Positions 45,215 to 56,000 of a stretch of 64,000 bases of DNA are shown in pieces. The stretch's first letter is position 1. Every line of letters begins with the position of its first letter. Made by a program: the position numbers and the translations under genes. The DNA is from JBBRWO01 sp964388455 (GTDB lineage Bacteria > Actinomycetota > Coriobacteriia > Anaerosomatales > JAAXUF01), in NCBI GenBank assembly GCA_964388455.1, contig CAYMAN010000009.1:15827-79826 (forward strand). Direction: 5' to 3'. The notes under the pieces are model-generated. The model worked only from the letters and a program-made list of their open reading frames with translations. It did not search any database and was not told where the DNA came from.

Positions 45215-46168
45215 CTACGTGATATGAGCTCGCACATCGTCCGCCGAGAGACCCGCGAACGCCTCAAGCGCCTCGCGCTGTTCGTCGGTCAGCGACTCAG
45301 GCACGGCGACGTTGACGCGGACCTTGAGATCGCCGTGTTCCGACCCATTCAGCTTGGGCGCTCCCTTGCCGCGCACGCGATGCACCTTGCCACTCTGCGT
45401 GCCGGCGGGAATCTTGAGCTTCACTTTGCCGCCGTCGGGCGTCGGCACGCGAATCTCAGTGCCCAGCACCGCCTCGGCAAAGGTGATCGGCACGTCGATG
45501 ATCACATCGGCCCCATCGCGTGAGTAGTATGGATGCCGACGGATGTGCGTCGTGACGTACAGGTCGCCGGCCGGCCCGCCGTTGGCCCCGGCCGCGCCTT
45601 TGCCCTTGAACCGCAGCTTGCCGCCATCGGTGGCGCCCGCCGGAACGGTCACGCTGACGGAACTTCCAGCACCGCTGCGCATCGTCTTCTTCGTTCCGCT
45701 GAACGCCTCTGCGAACGTCAGGTCCAGTTTGGCCTCCTGGTCTGCGCCTCGGTGCGGCTGTGGCCGACCGCCAAAGCCCGAGCCACCGAACCCTCCGCCA
45801 CCGCCGCCGAACACGCTACCGAAGAGATCGCCCAAGTCGCCAAGGTCGCCCATGTTGACGCTTTGATAGCCGCCCCCGCGACCACCTCCGCCACCCGGAA
45901 AGCCACCCCCCGGCCAGCCGCCGGCACCGCCAGCGCCGCCCGGAGGCATCCCTCCGCCAAAGTACTGTCCGTACTGGTCATACTGCGTACGCTTCTCGCT
46001 GTCCGAGAGAACCTCGTACGCCTCGTTTATCTGCTTGAACTTCTCCTCATCGCCGCCCGCGTCCGGATGATGCTTGCGGGCAAGCTTGCGAAACGCCTTC
46101 TTGATCTCATCGGCGGTCGCGTCCTTCTTCACTCCGAGAAGCTCGTAGTAGTTGGTCTTGGGGCTCAT
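45215..46168 (-). CDS. dnaJ: DnaJ/CbpA-type co-chaperone without zinc finger
   Basis: The 317-residue product has a J domain (residues 1-70, with HPD in RKHHPDAGG), a Gly-rich and Phe-rich linker (about 75-135, with a DLGDLGDLF repeat) and the two-part substrate-binding C-terminal domain (LDLTFAEAFSGTKKTM; VTVPAGATDGGKLRFKGKGA; VPTPDGGKVKLKIPAGTQSGK). The CXXCXGXG zinc-binding repeats of full DnaJ are absent, so it is the type II form. It stimulates DnaK ATPase. GAGGAG precedes the ATG. Confidence 0.95.
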   Translation of the reverse strand: MSPKTNYYELLGVKKDATADEIKKAFRKLARKHHPDAGGDEEKFKQINEAYEVLSDSEKRTQYDQYGQYFGGGMPPGGAGGAGGWPGGGFPGGGGGRGGGYQSVNMGDLGDLGDLFGSVFGGGGGGFGGSGFGGRPQPHRGADQEAKLDLTFAEAFSGTKKTMRSGAGSSVSVTVPAGATDGGKLRFKGKGAAGANGGPAGDLYVTTHIRRHPYYSRDGADVIIDVPITFAEAVLGTEIRVPTPDGGKVKLKIPAGTQSGKVHRVRGKGAPKLNGSEHGDLKVRVNVAVPESLTDEQREALEAFAGLSADDVRAHIT

Positions 46169-46173
46169 GGCGC

Positions 46174-46944
46174 CTACTCCTCGCGCTTCGGTCCCCCGGT
46201 GGACACGACGACCATAGCCGGGCGCACCACGCGTCCGCCCATCGCATAGCCCTTCTGGAAGACGGCGACCACAGTGCCCTCGGGCACCTCGGCATCCTCC
46301 TGCTGGCTGACGGCCTGCTGCGTGTTGTGGTCGAACGGCTGACCGAACGGATCGATCACCTCGACGCCTTCCTTGCCGAGAATCCCGATGACCTGCGCGT
46401 GCACGGCCTCGACACCCGCGAGCAGGTGGACGAGGTCGCCACCTGCTGTCGTGTGCTCGATGGCGCGCTCCAGGTTGTCGATTGCCGGCAGCAGCTCGCT
46501 GACCAGACGCTCGCCAGCCCGCTTGCGCTCTTCTTCGCGCTCACGGCTGGTGCGCTTCCGGAAGTTGTCGAACTCCGCCTGCCCGCGAGCCACGCGATCC
46601 CGAAGATCCGCGGCCTCCCCGCGAGCCGCCTCAAGCTCGGCCTCCATGACGTCCCCACGCAACTCGAACTCAGCGCCCAGATCCGCTTCCAGCTCCGGAT
46701 CGAAAGCGTCGCCGGCATCCAGCCCGCCAGCAGCACCCCCAGCGCGCGCCGAAGGCGTCGCGCCCTTGGAGGCTGCAGAAGCCTTAGTGGCGTCGGAGTC
46801 ATGCGGCTTAGGGTTCTTGACACCCCGCGGCCCGGAGGCCCCTCCGGCAGTGCCGAAGGGAGCCTCCGCAGCGCGATCTTCGCGAGGACCGCGACCGGAG
46901 GTACTACCGGAGGGGCCGTCAGGTCCGATTGGTCGAGTACTCAT
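46174..46944 (-). CDS. grpE: Nucleotide exchange factor GrpE
   Basis: The 256-residue product has an acidic, low-complexity head of about 90 residues, the GrpE coiled coil (about 95-160, DRVARGQAEFDNFRKRTSREREEERKRA split over two segments) and the C-terminal beta domain with GVEVIDPFGQPFDHNTQQAV and VVAVFQKGYAMGGRVVRPAMVVVS. It releases ADP from DnaK. Two bases separate it from dnaK; four separate it from dnaJ. Confidence 0.95.
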   Translation of the reverse strand: MSTRPIGPDGPSGSTSGRGPREDRAAEAPFGTAGGASGPRGVKNPKPHDSDATKASAASKGATPSARAGGAAGGLDAGDAFDPELEADLGAEFELRGDVMEAELEAARGEAADLRDRVARGQAEFDNFRKRTSREREEERKRAGERLVSELLPAIDNLERAIEHTTAGGDLVHLLAGVEAVHAQVIGILGKEGVEVIDPFGQPFDHNTQQAVSQQEDAEVPEGTVVAVFQKGYAMGGRVVRPAMVVVSTGGPKREE

Positions 46945-46946
46945 GG

Positions 46947-48842
<1,896 letters not shown>

Positions 48843-48972
48843 GATGTGGTTCCCCTTTCATGTCCGAGCCGCATGTGCGCGGATCGAGCCTTCTGACATA
48901 TTCGATGTCCGTTAATGCGCGAGAATGGCGCACGAAGCACACTACATCTTTTGTGCGGGTGTCAACTTAATA

Positions 48973-48993
48973 TCTGAGTGCATCATTGTCAAG
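48973..48993 (-). promoter_or_regulatory. HAIR-like HspR operator upstream of dnaK
   Basis: On the minus strand the site reads CTTGACA-N7-ACTCAGA. The actinobacterial HAIR consensus is CTTGAGT-N7-ACTCAAG, so each half matches at five of seven positions with the exact 7-base spacer. The left half also contains a TTGACA -35 hexamer, and a second TTGACA lies about 25 bases downstream, so the site would overlap the dnaK promoter. The gap 48843-49197 holds this and the ferredoxin promoter but no gene. Confidence 0.55.
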
Positions 48994-49109
48994 TTTCGTG
49001 TCAGCGTGCTTTATAGTTCTACCCTCATTTACGGCAACTGAACCCTCGGCTTGATGCGCGTTGTCGGCCCTCGAACAGGATCGCCGAATGCTGTCCGCGA
49101 AGTACGGTC

Positions 49110-49138
49110 TTTACACGACCCGTAACGGTCGGTACAGT
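49110..49138 (+). promoter_or_regulatory. Probable sigma-70-type promoter of the ferredoxin gene
   Basis: TTTACA (49110-49115) and TACAGT (49133-49138) stand 17 bases apart and resemble -35 and -10 elements. The start codon follows 59 bases after the -10 element. Confidence 0.5.
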
Positions 49139-49197
49139 ACGCACGAAACTGCGGCGGGACACCTCGCCTACGAGTCAGGAAACGAGAAGGAGAACCG

Positions 49198-49386
49198 ATG
49201 CCCCGACCCATCATCACCGAGGACGATTGTTCGGCCTGCGGCATTTGCGTCGACGCGTGCCCCCACGACGTTCTGGAGATTGTCGGCGACGTCGCTGAGC
49301 CGGTTCGTGACGAGGACTGCGACGCCTGTGCGACGTGCATGGAAGAGTGCCCGATGGGCGCCATCACTGAGATCGAAGAGGACTAG
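49198..49386 (+). CDS. Small 2[4Fe-4S] ferredoxin
   Basis: A 62-residue acidic protein with two cluster motifs, CSACGICVDACP and CDACATCMEECP, each of the CXXCXXCXXXCP type. It is a bacterial low-potential ferredoxin, a soluble electron carrier for oxidoreductases and hydrogenases. AGGAG precedes the ATG. It is a single-gene unit divergent from dnaK. Confidence 0.95.
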   Translation: MPRPIITEDDCSACGICVDACPHDVLEIVGDVAEPVRDEDCDACATCMEECPMGAITEIEED

Positions 49387-49462
49387 CTCCTCGCGCTGAC
49401 CCGCGAATAGTGACTCTCTGGGGGCGCTCCGATAAGGGGCGCTCCTTTCGCGTATCCGTCCG

Positions 49463-50032
49463 TCAGTACACCTTCGCGGGCGGCGTGGCGAGCTTGAGCT
49501 GTGACCAGACTCGCCGCTTGCGCGCGGTATCACCGAGCGAAGCCTCAAGCCCGTCGCACGCCAGCACGCGCCGTCCTCCCGCCCGCACCACCGTGCCCAG
49601 CACGAGCCGCTCGATCCCCAGCGCCTCCGCGACGTCTGCCGCGGCATCCGTGTCAACGGCAAGCACGAACTCCGGGTCGACGGTCTCGATCTGAAGCTGC
49701 AGCCGGGCTGTTCGGCGAGGGGCATCGGTGTTCGATCCCGGACGCGAGAGCGTGTAAAAGACCGAGTCGGGCTCCCAGCCCAAAGCACCGAGAGCCTTGC
49801 GCGCCGCCTCACCGTCTGCCCCGGACATGGCGGGCTTGCCGCTCGCCTCGGCCGGGCCGGGCAGGCCTTTGACCACAAAGATCGTCGCGAAGTGGGCGCC
49901 CGCGGACCCAACGGAGTCGGAACCCGGCAACCGCTTGTCAGCAGCAGCGAGCTCCGCTTTGACGCGCGCCTCGTGTTGCCCTCGGATGACGTCGGCGCTG
50001 AACTCTCGGGCTGTGTCGGGCTTATCGGTCAC
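49463..50032 (-). CDS. Diverged uracil-DNA-glycosylase-like protein
   Basis: The 189-residue product shows a pattern close to family 4/5 uracil-DNA glycosylases: VVKGLPGPAEASGKPAMSGADGEAARKALGALGW resembles the GEAPG-type phosphate and FVG-AG blocks, and VLAVDTDAAADVAEAL with a final KRRVWSQLKLA resembles the later fold. The usual HPS motif is not found and the active site looks degraded, so activity is doubtful. The GTG at 50032 overlaps the epimerase stop in GTGA; a GTG eight codons earlier is less likely. Assignment is by pattern only. Confidence 0.55.
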   Translation of the reverse strand: MTDKPDTAREFSADVIRGQHEARVKAELAAADKRLPGSDSVGSAGAHFATIFVVKGLPGPAEASGKPAMSGADGEAARKALGALGWEPDSVFYTLSRPGSNTDAPRRTARLQLQIETVDPEFVLAVDTDAAADVAEALGIERLVLGTVVRAGGRRVLACDGLEASLGDTARKRRVWSQLKLATPPAKVY

Positions 50033-50976
50033 GCGCGTGAGGCGAACCACTGCCACGTGAACTGGAGGCCCACGTCGAGCGTCTGGTGCGCTTTCCAGCC
50101 AAACGCATGCACGGCCTTGGCGGGTGACAGTGAGCTACGCGCGACGTCGCCTTCTCGGCCGGGACGGAAGTCGGTGCCGCCGAGGTACCTCGAGGTCTGG
50201 CGAAGCGACATGAGCAGATCGTTCACGGAGATCTCCGAGCCGGTCGACACGTTGTAAGACGCACCGTCTGCTCCGTCCTGCGCGAGCTTGCCCTCGGCCA
50301 CCAGCGCCGAGATGATCGCGCCGACCACGTCGCCGACGTAGATGAAATCACGTGTCTGCGTGCCGTCGCCGAAGATGATCGGCGGCGTCTGGGCATGCAT
50401 CGCGGCGCAGAAGAGCGCGACGACCCCGCCCTCTCCGGCCGCATCCTGGCGCGGACCGTAGACGTTGCTGAAGCGGAAGCATGCGTGGTCGACGTCGGAG
50501 CCGGCGAGCGCATCGGCAAGCATGGACTCGGCCGCGAGCTTGCTCTTGCCGTAGGGGTTCGCAGGCGCCTTGGGCGCCGTCTCAACCAGCGGCAACATGG
50601 CCGCATCGGGCTCGCCGTACACCGCTGCCGAGCTCGCGGAGATGACCCGACGAGCGCCGGCCGCGCGCGCGGCCCTGGCCACAGCCGCAGTGCCCTCGGC
50701 GTTGACGGCCCAGTCGCGCTCAGGGTCGCGCTGTGACTCGGTGACGCTGGCCTGTGCCGCGAGATGAACCACAGCATCCGGAGCGAACTCCGCAACCGCA
50801 CCGGGCATCTCGGGAGAGAGTATGTCGAGCGTGCGGAACCACGCATGCGGATGCAGATTCTCGTGGTGGCCGGTCGACAGATCGTCGAGGACTCCGACAC
50901 TGTGCCCACCGCTGATGAGCGCATGGACGAGGTTCGAGCCGATGAACCCGGCGCCGCCGGTTACCAATACGCGCAT
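50029..50976 (-). CDS. NAD-dependent sugar epimerase (GalE-like SDR)
   Basis: A 315-residue extended SDR: VTGGAGFIGSNLV nucleotide-binding loop, DDLSTGHHENL, HLAAQASV, SSAAVYGEP and the catalytic NPYGKSKLAAE (YxxxK), then FRFSNVYGPRQ and TRDFIYVGDVV. This is the pattern of UDP-glucose 4-epimerase and related nucleotide-sugar epimerases used in cell-envelope polysaccharides. Its ATG overlaps the lon stop in TGATG, so it is coupled to lon, an unexplained pairing. Confidence 0.9.
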   Translation of the reverse strand: MRVLVTGGAGFIGSNLVHALISGGHSVGVLDDLSTGHHENLHPHAWFRTLDILSPEMPGAVAEFAPDAVVHLAAQASVTESQRDPERDWAVNAEGTAAVARAARAAGARRVISASSAAVYGEPDAAMLPLVETAPKAPANPYGKSKLAAESMLADALAGSDVDHACFRFSNVYGPRQDAAGEGGVVALFCAAMHAQTPPIIFGDGTQTRDFIYVGDVVGAIISALVAEGKLAQDGADGASYNVSTGSEISVNDLLMSLRQTSRYLGGTDFRPGREGDVARSSLSPAKAVHAFGWKAHQTLDVGLQFTWQWFASRA

Positions 50977-53399
50977 CAGGCACCCTTCCGCGGAGTCGCA
51001 GGTCTGCTGGCCTTCACAGGCTTGACGGCCTTCGCGGGCTTGGGCGGCTTGAGGCCGGACGGCTTACATGCACGCGACAACGCGTGGTCGAGGACCTCGT
51101 CCATCGTCTTGACCGGGATGAGTTCGAGTTCGCTGCGCACCTTCTCGGGCAGCAGCACGAGGTCTCGTTCGTTGTCCTTGGGAATCAGCACGGTCTTGAG
51201 GCCCGCGCGGTGCGCCGCGAGCAGCTTCTCCTTCAGGCCGCCGATGGGCAGCACGCGCCCTCGCAAGGTGATCTCGCCGGTCATCGCCAGATCGCGCCGT
51301 ACCGGACACGACAGCAGTGCCGAGGCGATCGCCGTCGCCATCGTGATACCTGCAGAGGGACCGTCCTTGGGCGTAGCCGCGGCCGGCACGTGGATGTGCA
51401 GGTCGAGTTTGTCCTGGAAGTTCTCAGGAAGGCCGAGGTCGAGGGCGCGCGTGCGGATGTAGGTGACCGCTGCGGTCGCCGACTCCTGCATGACGTCGCC
51501 GAGCTGGCCGGTGAGGATGAGCTTGCCGCTGCCCGCCATCTTGGTCGCCTCGATCGAGATCACGTCTCCGCCGACCTCGGTCCAGACCAGTCCTGTCGCG
51601 ACACCTATCTCGTCGTTCTCCTCGGCCAGTCCGTAGCTGAACTTGGCCGGGCCCAGGTACTTGTGAAGCGTGCGCTCGGTGACGCTGGTCTTGCCCTTGG
51701 CGCCCTCGACAACCTTACGTGCGACCTGGCGCGCAATGGCGGCGATGGTGCGCTCGAGTCCTCGGACGCCGGCCTCGCGGGTGTACACGCGGACGATGAG
51801 TCGCAGCGCGCCCTCACTGATGACGAGCTTGCTCGCCGAGAGGCCGTGCTCCCTGAGTTGCTTGGGGACCAGGTACTGCTCGGCGATGTGGAGCTTCTCG
51901 TCTTCCGTGTAGCCCGGGAAGTGGATGACCTCCATGCGGTCGCGCAGCGCCGGCGGAATCGTGTCGAGCATGTTCGCAGTGGTGATGAACATGACGTTGG
52001 AGAGGTTGAACGGCGCCTCGAGATAGTGGTCCTGGAACGCGTTGTTCTGCTCGGGGTCGAGCACCTCCAGGAGCGCCGAGGTCGGATCGCCGCGGAAGTC
52101 GGTGCCCACCTTGTCGATCTCATCCATCATGAAGACGGGATTGTTGGTGCCCACCTGGCTGATCGACTGGATGATGCGGCCGGGCAGCGCGCCCACGTAG
52201 GTGCGCCGGTGACCGCGGATCTCAGCTTCGTCGCGTACGCCGCCGAGCGACTGGCGGATGAACTCGCGGTTCAGCGCTCGCGCGATCGACTTGCCGATCG
52301 ACGTCTTGCCCACGCCCGGAGGTCCCACGAAGCACAGGATCGGGCCGCGCATCTTGTCGGTGAGCTTATGCACGGCGAGGTACTCGAGGATGCGCTCCTT
52401 GACCTTTTCGAGGCCGTAGTGATCTTCGTCGAGAATGGCCTGCGCCTCGATCAGATCCAGCTTCTCCTCGGACTCGGTGTTCCACGGCAGTCCTACGAGC
52501 CAGTCGAGGTAGGTGCGGATGACGCCGGTCTCGGCGGACTGCGGCTGCATCTTCTCGAGCCGCTTGAGCTCCTTAAGCGCCTTCTCCTCGACCTGCTCCG
52601 GCATGTGCGAGTCGCGGATCTTCTCGGTGTACTCGGTGATTTCTGCCTGGACCTCGTCGAACTGGCCGAGCTCCTGCTGGATCGCCTTGAGCTGCTCGCG
52701 CAGGAAGTACTCGCGCTGACTCTTGGTCATCTGCTCCTTGACGCGGTCCTGGATCTTGCTGCCCAGCTCGAGGATCTCGAGTTCCTTCTTGAGGAACCGG
52801 GTGATGAGCTCGAGGCGCGCGCGCGGATCGACCGCCTCAAGAATGTGCTGCTTCTCATCGGTCTTCAGGTTGAGGTGAAACGCCACGAAGTCGCCGAGGC
52901 GACCTGGCTCTTCGAGTGCCGAAGCCGCGATGAGGACCTCCTGCGGGATCGGCTTGCCGAACTCCGCCGCACGCTCGAAGTCGCCGACGACGGCGCGCAT
53001 GAGCGCCACGTCCTCGACGTCTGCGCCGAGAGGTTCCTCTATCATCTCCACGCGCACAAGGAAGTACGGCTCAGTCTGCACGTACTCGAGGATGCGAAAG
53101 CGCTGCTGTCCCTCGACAAGCGCCTTGGCGGTGCCGTCGGGAAGCTTGAGCTCCTGCATGACCGAGGCGACGCAGCCGATCTCGAAGATGTCGCCCTCGC
53201 CGGGGTCCTGGGTCTCGGCGACCTTCTGCGTTGCGAGCGCGACGAGATGGCCTTCGCGCATCGCGGCTTCAAGTGCCTTGATGGAGCGCTCGCGGCCAAC
53301 AAAGAGCGGCACCACGAGGTCGGGGAAGAGGATGATGTCCCTGAGCGGGATCAGGGGCAGAACATCCGGAATGATCGGTGTTTCACTACGCTGCGACAT
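50976..53399 (-). CDS. lon: ATP-dependent protease Lon
   Basis: An 807-residue LonA protease: N-terminal LON substrate domain (residues about 10-210), AAA+ domain with GPPGVGKTSIGKSIA and the sensor region, and the C-terminal peptidase with the catalytic Ser in KDGPSAGITM and the Lys about 43 residues later (GLKEKLLAAHRAG). It degrades damaged and regulatory proteins in the cytoplasm. AGGGG precedes the ATG. The tail after residue 785 is Lys-, Pro- and Ala-rich. Confidence 0.97.
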   Translation of the reverse strand: MSQRSETPIIPDVLPLIPLRDIILFPDLVVPLFVGRERSIKALEAAMREGHLVALATQKVAETQDPGEGDIFEIGCVASVMQELKLPDGTAKALVEGQQRFRILEYVQTEPYFLVRVEMIEEPLGADVEDVALMRAVVGDFERAAEFGKPIPQEVLIAASALEEPGRLGDFVAFHLNLKTDEKQHILEAVDPRARLELITRFLKKELEILELGSKIQDRVKEQMTKSQREYFLREQLKAIQQELGQFDEVQAEITEYTEKIRDSHMPEQVEEKALKELKRLEKMQPQSAETGVIRTYLDWLVGLPWNTESEEKLDLIEAQAILDEDHYGLEKVKERILEYLAVHKLTDKMRGPILCFVGPPGVGKTSIGKSIARALNREFIRQSLGGVRDEAEIRGHRRTYVGALPGRIIQSISQVGTNNPVFMMDEIDKVGTDFRGDPTSALLEVLDPEQNNAFQDHYLEAPFNLSNVMFITTANMLDTIPPALRDRMEVIHFPGYTEDEKLHIAEQYLVPKQLREHGLSASKLVISEGALRLIVRVYTREAGVRGLERTIAAIARQVARKVVEGAKGKTSVTERTLHKYLGPAKFSYGLAEENDEIGVATGLVWTEVGGDVISIEATKMAGSGKLILTGQLGDVMQESATAAVTYIRTRALDLGLPENFQDKLDLHIHVPAAATPKDGPSAGITMATAIASALLSCPVRRDLAMTGEITLRGRVLPIGGLKEKLLAAHRAGLKTVLIPKDNERDLVLLPEKVRSELELIPVKTMDEVLDHALSRACKPSGLKPPKPAKAVKPVKASRPATPRKGA

Positions 53400-53519
53400 G
53401 CACCCCTCGCGTTCTCTCGATTCAGTTCGTGCGATACTCTTGTGTGCCCGTTGCTAACACATGGTACACGCCCACGACCTCCCGGCGAACGGTGTCTGCC
53501 GCCGGTTCGGAGCCGCTTG

Positions 53520-55583
53520 ATGCCCATCACGCCTTGCACACTGACTAGCAGAATCGGCCGCGCGTTCGCGGTCGTGGCGGTCGTGCTGAGTGCGGTGGCG
53601 GCAACGTGGCTCACAGCGAACGCCGCTCCGTCGGCCATGCCGCCCTTCCCTGCCGACGAGCCGGTCCTCTCGGTGAGGCTCGAGAGCAGCCAACCAGCGG
53701 TCCCGACCACCGGGCAGTTTGCCTACACCACCCAGATTCGCCTCCAGACGCCGGCTTCCTATCTGCAGACGCGAATCCAGGTACGGCGCCCGACAGGCCA
53801 GCTCATCTTCCAGCGGACCGATGTCGACAACAACCTGCCGGCCGGTACGCATGTCGCACAGTTCGGGCGATCACTTGTTGGGCTCGGCCTCGAGCCGGGC
53901 GCGTACCCCGTCGAAGTGGAGATCCGTGGCGACCTTGTGGGTGGTCTCGAGACGACGACCGTCGCGACCGAACTCCTGGTGTTCGACCCCGCGATGAAGG
54001 CGGCCGGGACCGTTCTGGTGGCACGCGTCACAGCTCGGCCACTTGAGGCACCTGACGGTAATCTGGCCATCGACCCGGCGGTGGCGACCAAAGCGCGCGA
54101 CGACGTCACTTCGATCGCATCGCTCGTGGTCGCCGATCCCGCCGCCCGGATCACTCTGGCGATCCCACCGATGCTTCTGGGCGAGTGGCAGCGCATCTCG
54201 GACGGCTACACCATGACCGACGGCCGAGAAGTGCCTGCTGCAGACCCGACGGTCATCGCGTACACCAAGGCGCTCGAACTGCTGGACCAGGCGGTCTCGA
54301 GCGGCCGGCTGGAGCTACTGAGGACCGGACTCGCCGACCCGGATCTCGCTCAGCTCGCCGCACAGGGCCAGTCACGTGACGTGGTGCCACAGTACGAAGC
54401 GGGACTCTCCGCGACGTACGCGAGTCTCGAGACCTCACCTTCGACCGGGACCGTCCCTGCGGGCACGTGCATTCCGCCCGCGGCCATGCCCGCTCTCAAA
54501 GGCCTGGGGCTAGGCTACGTGATAGCCGACATCGGGTGCGCCCGCTCCGGCGATTCCACCGTAGCCAGTGGCTCGTATCCCATCTCGAACTCGAGCATGC
54601 GCGCGCTGCTCTCGGACCGCATAGCGAGCACGGCTCTCTCCTCGGCAGATACCACTGCGGCCATCAGGCGTATCGCGGCCGGCCAGGTGGTCAGACCCGG
54701 TCAGCCGACCGTTGTGCGCATAGAGCTCCCAGAGGGCGGATCGACCGCCACGCAGACGATCGTTCCCGCAGTCCGCGGGCTCGAGGGCAGAGGGTGGACG
54801 AGCCTGGTCCTGGGCCGAGAGACCGTCAGCCCGGGCAAGGTAAAGGCGGTACGCCTTCTGGCCGACAGAACCGGTCCCGCAGGCCCGCAAAACTATCTTG
54901 CCGCGGTGTCGCGCGCGCGGAGCTTCGCAGAAGCGCTCACATCAGCGCTCGGCGAGGCTGACCCCGACGCCTCCTCGGCCCGGACGAGCTCGCTCGTGTC
55001 GCAGAGTTCCGCGTGGTCCGAGCCCGACAACACCTGGAGCGGTGCGGAGAGAGGCGAGGAGTTCGCGCTGGCCTCTCTCAAGACATCGCGCTCGATTCTC
55101 GACAGAATCGACCTCAAGATCGAGCCGATCACCCTCGCAGGTGCGAAAGGATCGGTCCCCGTCAGTCTCCAGAACGGTTCAGAGAAGGTCCTCCAGGTCA
55201 CCGTGCGCACCTCGACACAGGGCGGCATCGAGGTCGTCGGCTCGAATCGGACCAAGACGATGATGAGGCCCCAGGAGACGTTCGTTCAGATTCCGGTCAA
55301 CATGCATTCGGCACTCTCTGGCAGGCTCTCGGTCGAGGTCCTTGCCGGTGATGTGGTGTTCGCGCGACGGACGGTTGAGGTGCGCGCCTCGTATCTGGAC
55401 CGACTCGCGGTGATCGGCGGCATCGTCATCGCACTCGCGATACTGCTCGCGTTCATCGTCCGAAGGGTGCGCGCGGCCGAGCGAGCCGAGGAAGCCGAGC
55501 TGGCACGAGCACACACTTCCGACACAAACGAGCGTTACACTGACTCGTCCGAACCGGAAGCAGAGGAGCCTGAGACCCTATGA
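53520..55583 (+). CDS. Large secreted membrane-anchored protein (DUF6049-like)
   Basis: A 687-residue protein with a signal peptide (about residues 12-36), a long extracytoplasmic region and a C-terminal anchor (AVIGGIVIALAILLAFIV, about 640-657) followed by a charged cytoplasmic tail. The central block ITLAIPPMLLGEWQRISDGY and LLRTGLADPDLAQL recalls the DUF6049 proteins of actinobacteria such as Rv3909, which also lie upstream of trxB-trxA. Function is unknown. The ATG has GGAG seven bases upstream; a far longer frame is only the antisense of lon. It overlaps the next gene in ATGA. Confidence 0.78.
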   Translation: MPITPCTLTSRIGRAFAVVAVVLSAVAATWLTANAAPSAMPPFPADEPVLSVRLESSQPAVPTTGQFAYTTQIRLQTPASYLQTRIQVRRPTGQLIFQRTDVDNNLPAGTHVAQFGRSLVGLGLEPGAYPVEVEIRGDLVGGLETTTVATELLVFDPAMKAAGTVLVARVTARPLEAPDGNLAIDPAVATKARDDVTSIASLVVADPAARITLAIPPMLLGEWQRISDGYTMTDGREVPAADPTVIAYTKALELLDQAVSSGRLELLRTGLADPDLAQLAAQGQSRDVVPQYEAGLSATYASLETSPSTGTVPAGTCIPPAAMPALKGLGLGYVIADIGCARSGDSTVASGSYPISNSSMRALLSDRIASTALSSADTTAAIRRIAAGQVVRPGQPTVVRIELPEGGSTATQTIVPAVRGLEGRGWTSLVLGRETVSPGKVKAVRLLADRTGPAGPQNYLAAVSRARSFAEALTSALGEADPDASSARTSSLVSQSSAWSEPDNTWSGAERGEEFALASLKTSRSILDRIDLKIEPITLAGAKGSVPVSLQNGSEKVLQVTVRTSTQGGIEVVGSNRTKTMMRPQETFVQIPVNMHSALSGRLSVEVLAGDVVFARRTVEVRASYLDRLAVIGGIVIALAILLAFIVRRVRAAERAEEAELARAHTSDTNERYTDSSEPEAEEPETL

Positions 55584-55954
55584 GAAAGGTAATCTACCTC
55601 CTGTTCGTTGTAGCCGTGCTCGCAATTCTGGCCAACGATGGCGGTCGGCTGTTCGTCGGCAAGAGCGCACTACGAGCGAACACGGGTACTCTGGCATCGT
55701 GGGCGATCAACAATGCCGACGGCATGACCCGAGAGCAGACGGCACAAGAACTCGCGAACCGCTCGGCCGCACTCAAGCTACGCGTCTATCAGTACGGACA
55801 GGACGACAAGCAGCTGCAGATCTGGACCGAGGCCGATGTCACCGGCCTGTGGGTCTTGGGAACGTATACGGCAACGCTTGAAGGCGTGCCCTTTCGTAAG
55901 GCCATAGGTAGACCCATAGTGATCAGAGACTACGCGGCTGCGCAGTACCGGTAA
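55580..55954 (+). CDS. Small single-pass membrane protein, unknown function
   Basis: A 124-residue product with an N-terminal helix (VIYLLFVVAVLAILAND, about residues 4-20) and a soluble remainder: a TREQTAQELANRSAALKLRVYQYG helix, then a small sheet ending in GRPIVIRDYAAAQYR. The layout is pilin- or TadE-like in outline but no prepilin cleavage site is visible. Its start overlaps the upstream stop (ATGA), so it is translated together with the large secreted protein. Confidence 0.7.
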   Translation: MRKVIYLLFVVAVLAILANDGGRLFVGKSALRANTGTLASWAINNADGMTREQTAQELANRSAALKLRVYQYGQDDKQLQIWTEADVTGLWVLGTYTATLEGVPFRKAIGRPIVIRDYAAAQYR

Positions 55955-56000
55955 CGGCAGCACGAGACCACTCGCGTTCGCGAGGCGAAAGGCAACACGT

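Noticed and set aside
51084..53519. An upstream extension of the large secreted protein by more than 800 codons
   Set aside because: This part is antisense to lon. The signal peptide at the ATG at 53520 marks the true start.
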